Positions 5,958 to 9,742 of a DNA stretch of 9,742 bases are shown piece by piece. This DNA is from Anaerolineales bacterium. GTDB lineage: Bacteria; Chloroflexota; Anaerolineae; Anaerolineales; UBA6663. The notes under the pieces were generated by a model, which was not told the origin of the DNA, made no database searches, and saw only the letters and a list, made by a program, of their open reading frames with translations. The DNA lies in NCBI GenBank assembly GCA_017999235.1, contig JAGOBN010000096.1:1-9742 (forward strand), given 5' to 3'. Each line of letters opens with the position of its first letter. The first letter of the stretch is position 1. The translations under genes were made by a program, and so were the position numbers.

Positions 5958-6804
5958 AAAGATCGCGCCGGTTGAAGCCGCGCACCGCCAGCCCCAGCGC
6001 CGCCAGCAGGTAGAGCCCCGCGTACACCACCATCAGCGGACTGGGAATCGAGGTGGACGAGAAGGGCGAGACGAAGCCGCCCGCGCGGGCCAACGGAGAG
6101 GCCATCTCATACGCGGCCCGCCGCCACAGCGCTTCGCTCGGGGTGATCAGGCTGGACAGGATGCCGACGTTGACGGCCGTGGCGTTATTCAGGAGGGCGC
6201 CGATCTGTTCCACCCACCCGCCGATAAAGGCCAAGCCATACAGGCCGAAAACCACGCCGCCGGTGGCCAGGGCCGAGAACCGGCTGCTGCTCAGCAGGGT
6301 CACGGACATCACCAGCAGGCTGGCGAGGTAGATCAGGCCCAGGCCGCGCGCCAAGTTGGGGGCGGCATAGCCGGTCTGCAGCCACATACTCACCGTCACG
6401 CCGCCGGCCATCAGGCCCAGATAGATGGCCAGCATCCCCGCGAACCCCAGCCATTTGCCCAGCACGATGGCGGCGCGCGCCACGGGCTTGGTGACCAGCG
6501 CCTGGATGGTGCCGGTGCCGATCTCGCCGGCCAGGGTATCGGCCGAGAGCAGGGCGCCCATGGCCAGGGTCAGGAAGTTGACGCCGTACAGGCCGGCCAG
6601 GAACAGAAAATTCAGGACATTCCGAAGGACCAGGTCGCCGGCCGGTTCCAGGGAGGTCTCCCGCACCATTTCTTGGAACAGGAAGTACAGCCCGACGTTG
6701 TAGACGGTTAAGAAGGCCAGCCCTAGGACCAGGGCCGCCAGCGCAATGCGGCGGCGCAGGGCTTCGTGAAAGGTCAGACGCGCCAGAACCAGGATCGCAT
6801 TCAT
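5956..6804 (-). CDS. ABC-2 type transporter permease
   Basis: A 282-residue, very hydrophobic integral membrane protein with about six predicted membrane segments. The cytoplasmic N-terminal helix NAILVLARLTFHEALRRRI leads into the first segment. The stretch ADTLAGEIGTGTIQALVTKPVARAAIVLGKWLG is the hallmark of ABC-2 permeases of the ABC2_membrane_2 type. It ends RGFNRRDL, also common in the family. The ATG at 6804 overlaps the TGA of the ATPase gene (ATGA) and follows a GGAGG on the - strand. The frame can be read 60 codons further upstream, but that part is arginine-rich shadow of the ATPase gene. With the ATPase it should form a homodimeric or heterodimeric exporter; the substrate is unknown. 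Confidence 0.9.
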   Translation of the reverse strand: MNAILVLARLTFHEALRRRIALAALVLGLAFLTVYNVGLYFLFQEMVRETSLEPAGDLVLRNVLNFLFLAGLYGVNFLTLAMGALLSADTLAGEIGTGTIQALVTKPVARAAIVLGKWLGFAGMLAIYLGLMAGGVTVSMWLQTGYAAPNLARGLGLIYLASLLVMSVTLLSSSRFSALATGGVVFGLYGLAFIGGWVEQIGALLNNATAVNVGILSSLITPSEALWRRAAYEMASPLARAGGFVSPFSSTSIPSPLMVVYAGLYLLAALGLAVRGFNRRDL

Positions 6805-7715
6805 AAGCCTCCATCCGTCCCCACGGTGGCGATAAAAAGCTCTTCCAGCGACAGGCGCTGCGGGGTCAGGGCGTACAGGTCGGCGCCGCACGCCAGCAGA
6901 TGCCGCGCGATGGCCGGCAGGGCGGCCTCGTCGGCTACCACCAGCGTGATCTGCTCGCCGTCCACGCGCATCTGCGAGCTCCACTGCGCCAGGCCAGCCG
7001 CCGCTTCCGGCGTCAAGCCGCGCGCCCGCACAGTGACGCTGGTCTCACCTTCCACCAGCGACTTCAGCGCGGCCGTTCGCACGACCTCCCCATGCTTGAT
7101 AAAAGCCACCCGGTCGCACGTGATCTCGATTTCGCTCAGCAAGTGCGAGTTCAGGAACACCGTGGTGCCGCGCGCGCGCAGGTCGCGGATGATATCGCGC
7201 ACCAGGCGCCGGCCCACCGGATCCAGGCCGGAGGTCGGTTCATCCAAAAAGACCAGGGCCGGCTCGTTGAGCAGCGCCTGAGCCAGGCCGATGCGCTGGA
7301 GCATGCCCTTGGAGTAGGTGCGCAGCTGCTGGCCGCGGAATGGCGTCAGCCCTACCAGCTCCAAGAGCTCGCCGATCCGCGTCCGGCGGCGGGCGGCGGG
7401 CTGGCCGTAGAGTTCGCCGTGGAGCGTCAGGAATTCGTCGCCGGTCAGCCAGTCATGAAAGCGGAAGTGCTCGGGCAGGAAGCCCACCCGCGCGCGGGCC
7501 TCCCGGTTGCCCAGCGGCGCGCCCAGCAGGGTGCCGGCGCCGGCCGTGGGCGTCATGAGGCCCAGCAGCATCTTGATGGAAGTGGTCTTGCCGGCGCCGT
7601 TGGGGCCGAGAAAACCGAACACCTCGCCCTGTTCCACCTGCAGGGAGAGGCCGCGGACGGCCACGTTCGCGCCAAATTCCTTGCGCAGGGCGTGCGTTTC
7701 GATCGCCAGGGTCAT
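6801..7715 (-). CDS. ABC-2 type transporter ATP-binding protein
   Basis: A 304-residue ATPase of the ABC-2 exporter class (CcmA/NatA/BcrA-like). Walker A is GPNGAGKT at 37-44. The signature loop is YSKGM (134-138) in place of LSGGQ, which is common in this class. Walker B is ALVFLDE with Glu159, the D-loop is SGLDP, and the switch His191 is in NSHLLSEIE. The position of the Q-loop glutamine is taken by glutamate (VGFLPEHF, 78-85), as I recall for close relatives. The C-terminal 80 residues form the variable regulatory region. A GAGAG about five bases before the ATG could be a weak ribosome site. It is separated from the anti-sigma gene by a strong terminator and is co-translated with the permease. 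Confidence 0.93.
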   Translation of the reverse strand: MTLAIETHALRKEFGANVAVRGLSLQVEQGEVFGFLGPNGAGKTTSIKMLLGLMTPTAGAGTLLGAPLGNREARARVGFLPEHFRFHDWLTGDEFLTLHGELYGQPAARRRTRIGELLELVGLTPFRGQQLRTYSKGMLQRIGLAQALLNEPALVFLDEPTSGLDPVGRRLVRDIIRDLRARGTTVFLNSHLLSEIEITCDRVAFIKHGEVVRTAALKSLVEGETSVTVRARGLTPEAAAGLAQWSSQMRVDGEQITLVVADEAALPAIARHLLACGADLYALTPQRLSLEELFIATVGTDGGL

Positions 7716-7726
7716 GGGGCTCTCTC

Positions 7727-7774
7727 AAAAAGAAAACGGCGGACGACCGCAGTGTACCACCGGGGTCGTCCGCC
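7727..7774 (-). terminator. Rho-independent terminator between the anti-sigma and ABC genes
   Basis: An 11-bp perfect stem (7738-7748 with 7764-7774) and a 15-base loop are followed on the - strand by GTTTTCTTTTTG. It lies 25 bases after the anti-sigma stop and ends about 12 bases before the ABC ATPase start, so it separates the two units on the same strand. Confidence 0.85.
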
Positions 7775-7799
7775 CTTGGCGGCGGGCTGGTCGGCCGAG

Positions 7800-8945
7800 T
7801 TAGGGCAGGGCGTTGGCCATTTCCAGGGCGGCGGTGGTGTTGCGGCTCAGACCGCCGAGGGTGTACAGGTAGCCGTCCTTCACCCAGACCAACATGTACT
7901 CGGGCGCGTCGCCGGCGGCGCTCTGGATCAGGTAGCCGGTGACGCCGTCCACGGCCACGGGGCGGTATTCCGCGCCATTGCGCGGGATCGGGATGACCAG
8001 GGTGGAGGTCCAGTCCACGGTGGCGCTGTACTCGCGCGCCTGGTCGGCGGTCATGCCCGTCAACTGCAGGCCAATCAGGGCCAGGGCGTTGACATCCAGA
8101 TCCGGCGGGGTGTTGACCACCGGGCTGGGCATCTGGACCAAGATCACGCAATCGGTGTAGGCCTGGCGGCGGGCGCCGTCTTCGGCCGTGGCCGGGCAGG
8201 TGCCGTAGGCGCTGGAGACGGCGGCGGCGACATCCACGGCCACGGTGGCGCCGTCCACGCTGGCCGGCAGCTGCAAATCGCTGCGTCCCAACTCATCCAG
8301 CAGCCCCTGGGCCAGAGCACGGTCCAGCGTGAACTCGAAGGCGCTGCCGCCTTGGACCGTCAGGCTGGCGGGGGCGGCGCCGGCCGGCACGCGCACCTCA
8401 AAGCCGGCCAGCTGGCTGGCTTCGGCGGCGGTGGCCGCGGTTTGAGGCGCGCCGGGCTCGCGCAGGACGGTGGCCGACGAGGCCATCATCTGCGAGATCT
8501 GCTGGCCCAGGGCTTCGTCGCCGGTGATGGCTTGCAGGCCGAGGGTGTCCACGGGCAGGACGGTGACCTGCTGGATGCGGAACAGGTTCAGCAGCTGGCC
8601 GGCCCAGGCGCGCACCGGCGCGAACGCCAGCGCGCCGATCAACACCGCGGCTACCGCCAGCGTGGACCAGAGCGGGCGGAGTGATTTACGGAAGAGTCTT
8701 TGGAACATGGTTACCTTCTCCTGTTGAGAGTGCCGGGCCTGGAACCGGGCCAGGGCGGGACGGGCCGCCGAGGCGGTTGCTTCCAGGCGGTTCAGTCGCG
8801 TTTGGATGGCCGCGCGCCGGCTGGCCAGCGGGGCCAGGCGCGCCAGACAGGCCGCGCAGCCGGCCAGATGCGCCGCGCGGGCGGCGTCTAACTCCGCGTC
8901 GAGCGAGGCGCGCAATTCGCCGTCGGTGAGATGGGAAGCAGGCAT
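7800..8945 (-). CDS. Membrane-anchored zinc-finger anti-sigma factor with large extracytoplasmic domain
   Basis: A 381-residue partner for the adjacent ECF sigma factor. The N-terminal 35 residues carry a ZAS-type motif, H26-x3-C30-x2-C33, preceded by His5. This is the part that normally binds the sigma factor. An arginine-rich linker with a likely amphipathic helix follows, then one membrane segment at about 92-110 (LWSTLAVAAVLIGALAFAP). The outer domain of about 270 residues ends with a segment resembling DUF4367 (GVTGYLIQ, then EYMLVWVKDGYLYTLGG). Its only cysteines are C250 and C266. The start is the ATG at 8945 because GAGGG lies eight bases upstream. A GTG at 8960 lies upstream of that ribosome site. 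The start lies 18 bases after the sigma stop. Confidence 0.85.
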   Translation of the reverse strand: MPASHLTDGELRASLDAELDAARAAHLAGCAACLARLAPLASRRAAIQTRLNRLEATASAARPALARFQARHSQQEKVTMFQRLFRKSLRPLWSTLAVAAVLIGALAFAPVRAWAGQLLNLFRIQQVTVLPVDTLGLQAITGDEALGQQISQMMASSATVLREPGAPQTAATAAEASQLAGFEVRVPAGAAPASLTVQGGSAFEFTLDRALAQGLLDELGRSDLQLPASVDGATVAVDVAAAVSSAYGTCPATAEDGARRQAYTDCVILVQMPSPVVNTPPDLDVNALALIGLQLTGMTADQAREYSATVDWTSTLVIPIPRNGAEYRPVAVDGVTGYLIQSAAGDAPEYMLVWVKDGYLYTLGGLSRNTTAALEMANALP

Positions 8946-8963
8946 GCGTCGATCCCTCACAAG

Positions 8964-9518
8964 TTAGCGCTCGGCGGGATATTCCGCGCGCCAGCGGTCT
9001 TCAAACTCCGCTTCGGCCCGCGCCAGCAGGGTGCCCACCGAGCCAGGCGCCACACCCAGCGCCGCCGCGATCTCGTGATACTTGAGGCCGGCGTGCCGCA
9101 GGATAAGCAGCTGCGCGGACCGCGCCGGCAGGGCGCCCAGGATGGCGCGCACGCGCCCGCGTTCCGCCGCCCGTTCCACCGCCTCGGGCGGGGCCGGCGG
9201 CGCGGCTTGTTCCAGCGCCTCCCGGCCGGCGTGTACTTCGTATTCCGCGCGCCGGCGGTCGGCGCGAAGCCGGTTGTAACCCAGGTTCAGCGCCACCCGG
9301 TAGAGCCAGCCCCCGAGCGGGCCGGCGGCGGCCGGCGGGCGCTGATACAGGCGCCAGAAAGTCTCTTGCGCCAGGTCTTCCGCCTCGGCCGGGTCGCCCA
9401 CCAGACGCACCAGCGTGGCGTAGACGCGCGGCCAATGCTCCAGAAAGGCCGCTTCAAAGGAAACTATTTCAGCGGGGGGCGTCGTCTCCCGCGGCTGGCG
9501 TTCGGCAGTCACAGTCAC
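8964..9518 (-). CDS. ECF-family RNA polymerase sigma factor
   Basis: A sigma-70 family protein of the extracytoplasmic function class, about 184 residues. Region 2 covers about 20-90: FEAAFLEHWPRVYATLVRLVGDPAEAEDLAQETFWRLYQ, then GGWLYRVALNLGYNRLRADRRR. Region 4 covers about 120-175, with the helix-turn-helix LKYHEIAAALGVAPGSVGTLLARAE. The next gene on the same strand is its likely anti-sigma factor, so the pair forms a signal-responsive switch; the signal and targets are unknown. The start is uncertain. The frame is open to 9638 with GTG candidates at 9638, 9548 and 9518. The upstream part is not family-like, and a promoter -10 lies at 9559-9564. I prefer 9518, which overlaps the stop of a small leader ORF as GTGA. 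Confidence 0.9.
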   Translation of the reverse strand: MTVTAERQPRETTPPAEIVSFEAAFLEHWPRVYATLVRLVGDPAEAEDLAQETFWRLYQRPPAAAGPLGGWLYRVALNLGYNRLRADRRRAEYEVHAGREALEQAAPPAPPEAVERAAERGRVRAILGALPARSAQLLILRHAGLKYHEIAAALGVAPGSVGTLLARAEAEFEDRWRAEYPAER

Positions 9519-9553
9519 CGGTGAATGTGCGGCGCGTGGAGAGCACACGCCAT
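9515..9553 (-). CDS. Possible leaderless 12-codon leader ORF of the sigma operon
   Basis: An ATG begins five bases after the TATAGT -10 box, the spacing expected for a leaderless start. The frame encodes MACALHAPHIHR and stops at a TGA that overlaps the sigma GTG at 9518 (GTGA). This would explain the absence of a ribosome site for the sigma gene through translational coupling. It rests on geometry alone; the peptide is too short for codon or family evidence. Confidence 0.3.
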   Translation of the reverse strand: MACALHAPHIHR

Positions 9554-9558
9554 CCACC

Positions 9559-9564
9559 ACTATA
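9559..9564 (-). promoter_or_regulatory. -10 box for the sigma/anti-sigma operon
   Basis: TATAGT on the - strand, in GTGTTATAGTGG, lies 40 bases before the preferred sigma start. No clear -35 is visible: TCACAA lies at an 18-base spacing and TGTCAC at 20. The call is based on the -10 and its position upstream of the gene pair. Confidence 0.5.
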
Positions 9565-9626
9565 ACACCGGCCGGAGGGGGATTGTGACAGCGGGAAGCC
9601 CGAAGGCCGCGGGGCCATCCCCTGAT

Positions 9627-9640
9627 CCGTGACGTCACGG
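9627..9640. promoter_or_regulatory. 14-bp perfect palindrome, candidate operator
   Basis: CCGTGACGTCACGG reads the same on both strands over all 14 bases. It has no loop, so it is a better candidate for binding a dimeric protein than for an RNA hairpin. It straddles the stop codon of the upstream gene and lies about 63 bases upstream of the sigma operon -10. Confidence 0.4.
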
Positions 9641-9742
9641 CCGCCAGTTCAGGAAGACTTCCAGAATGCGTAAGTTGTGCTCGAAATCCGTGTCGCGGTG
9701 GTTGGTGAGCTCGACATCGAGCGCGGCCAGGCCCAGGTCGGC
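9635..9742 (-). CDS. Unrecognised protein, C-terminal end only
   Basis: The last 35 codons of a - strand gene that enters from the right edge and stops with TGA at 9635-9637. Third positions are mostly G or C, as in the other genes here, which supports real coding. The residues include LDVELTNHRDTDFEHN and end ILEVFLNWRP. I do not recognise the family from this fragment and assign no function. It points in the same direction as the sigma factor and stops about 80 bases before the sigma -10 box. No T-rich terminator hairpin is seen after it, so some readthrough into the sigma operon is possible. Confidence 0.65.
   Translation of the reverse strand, partial: ADLGLAALDVELTNHRDTDFEHNLRILEVFLNWRP

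Noticed and set aside
5857..6711. A 284-codon open frame on the + strand
   Set aside because: It runs through the terminator after the GGDEF gene and opposite the ABC permease. Its composition is Gln/His/Arg-rich shadow without recognisable domains.
6900..8684. A 594-codon open frame on the + strand
   Set aside because: It lies opposite the ABC ATPase and anti-sigma genes, whose proteins are clearly recognisable. Its own translation is rich in Gly, Gln, His and Arg with no family motif, a common shadow effect at high GC.
9564..9590. TGTCACA motif upstream of the sigma gene resembling an ECF41-type -35
   Set aside because: The matching CGTC -10 element is absent at the expected spacing, so autoregulation by that promoter class is not supported.
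9592..9620. Small hairpins on the - strand (a GGGG/CCCC stem and a TTCG-loop stem) after the partial gene
   Set aside because: The stems are only about four pairs and no T tract follows, so they are not convincing terminators.

Overview
The window is GC-rich and densely coding, with no gene-free stretch above about 300 bases. It looks like a bacterial chromosome segment. The combination of leaderless-type promoters (TATAAT a few bases before a start codon), an ECF sigma factor paired with a large anti-sigma factor, and the general protein flavour suggests a Chloroflexota bacterium, perhaps Anaerolineae. That placement is inference from remembered family resemblance, not a search.

Left block, + strand (1-3771). 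It begins with the last 36 residues of what looks like a molybdenum hydroxylase large subunit (xanthine dehydrogenase/aldehyde oxidase type). Next come YqeB and then a single protein joining YqeC to a MocA-type cytidylyltransferase. In the literature these three factors mark selenium-dependent molybdenum hydroxylases, so this is probably the maturation end of such an operon. An alpha/beta hydrolase with its own leaderless-type promoter and a 2'-5' RNA ligase-like ThpR protein follow, overlapping by ATGA.

Middle block (3776-5957). RsfS, the ribosomal silencing factor, is on + and appears to use a CTG start. It ends at a strong terminator. Nucleoside diphosphate kinase (ndk) converges on it from the - strand. 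Between them, just after the ndk stop, lies a C4TAG tandem repeat that is a G-quadruplex motif on the ndk strand. A divergent promoter region then separates ndk from a REC-GGDEF response regulator, a diguanylate cyclase with intact catalytic and inhibitory sites, which ends in its own terminator.

Right block, - strand (5956-9742). Read in transcription order it holds the 3' end of an unrecognised gene, an ECF sigma factor, its membrane-anchored zinc-finger anti-sigma factor, a strong terminator, and a two-gene ABC-2 exporter (ATPase and permease overlapping by ATGA). The sigma factor is preceded by a possible 12-codon leaderless leader ORF whose stop overlaps the sigma start. A 14-bp perfect palindrome lies further upstream.

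No mobile element, CRISPR array, tRNA or rRNA was seen. Most of the window is ordinary housekeeping or regulatory content. The parts that deserve a second look are the YqeB/YqeC-MocA cluster and several small translation-start and RNA-structure features.
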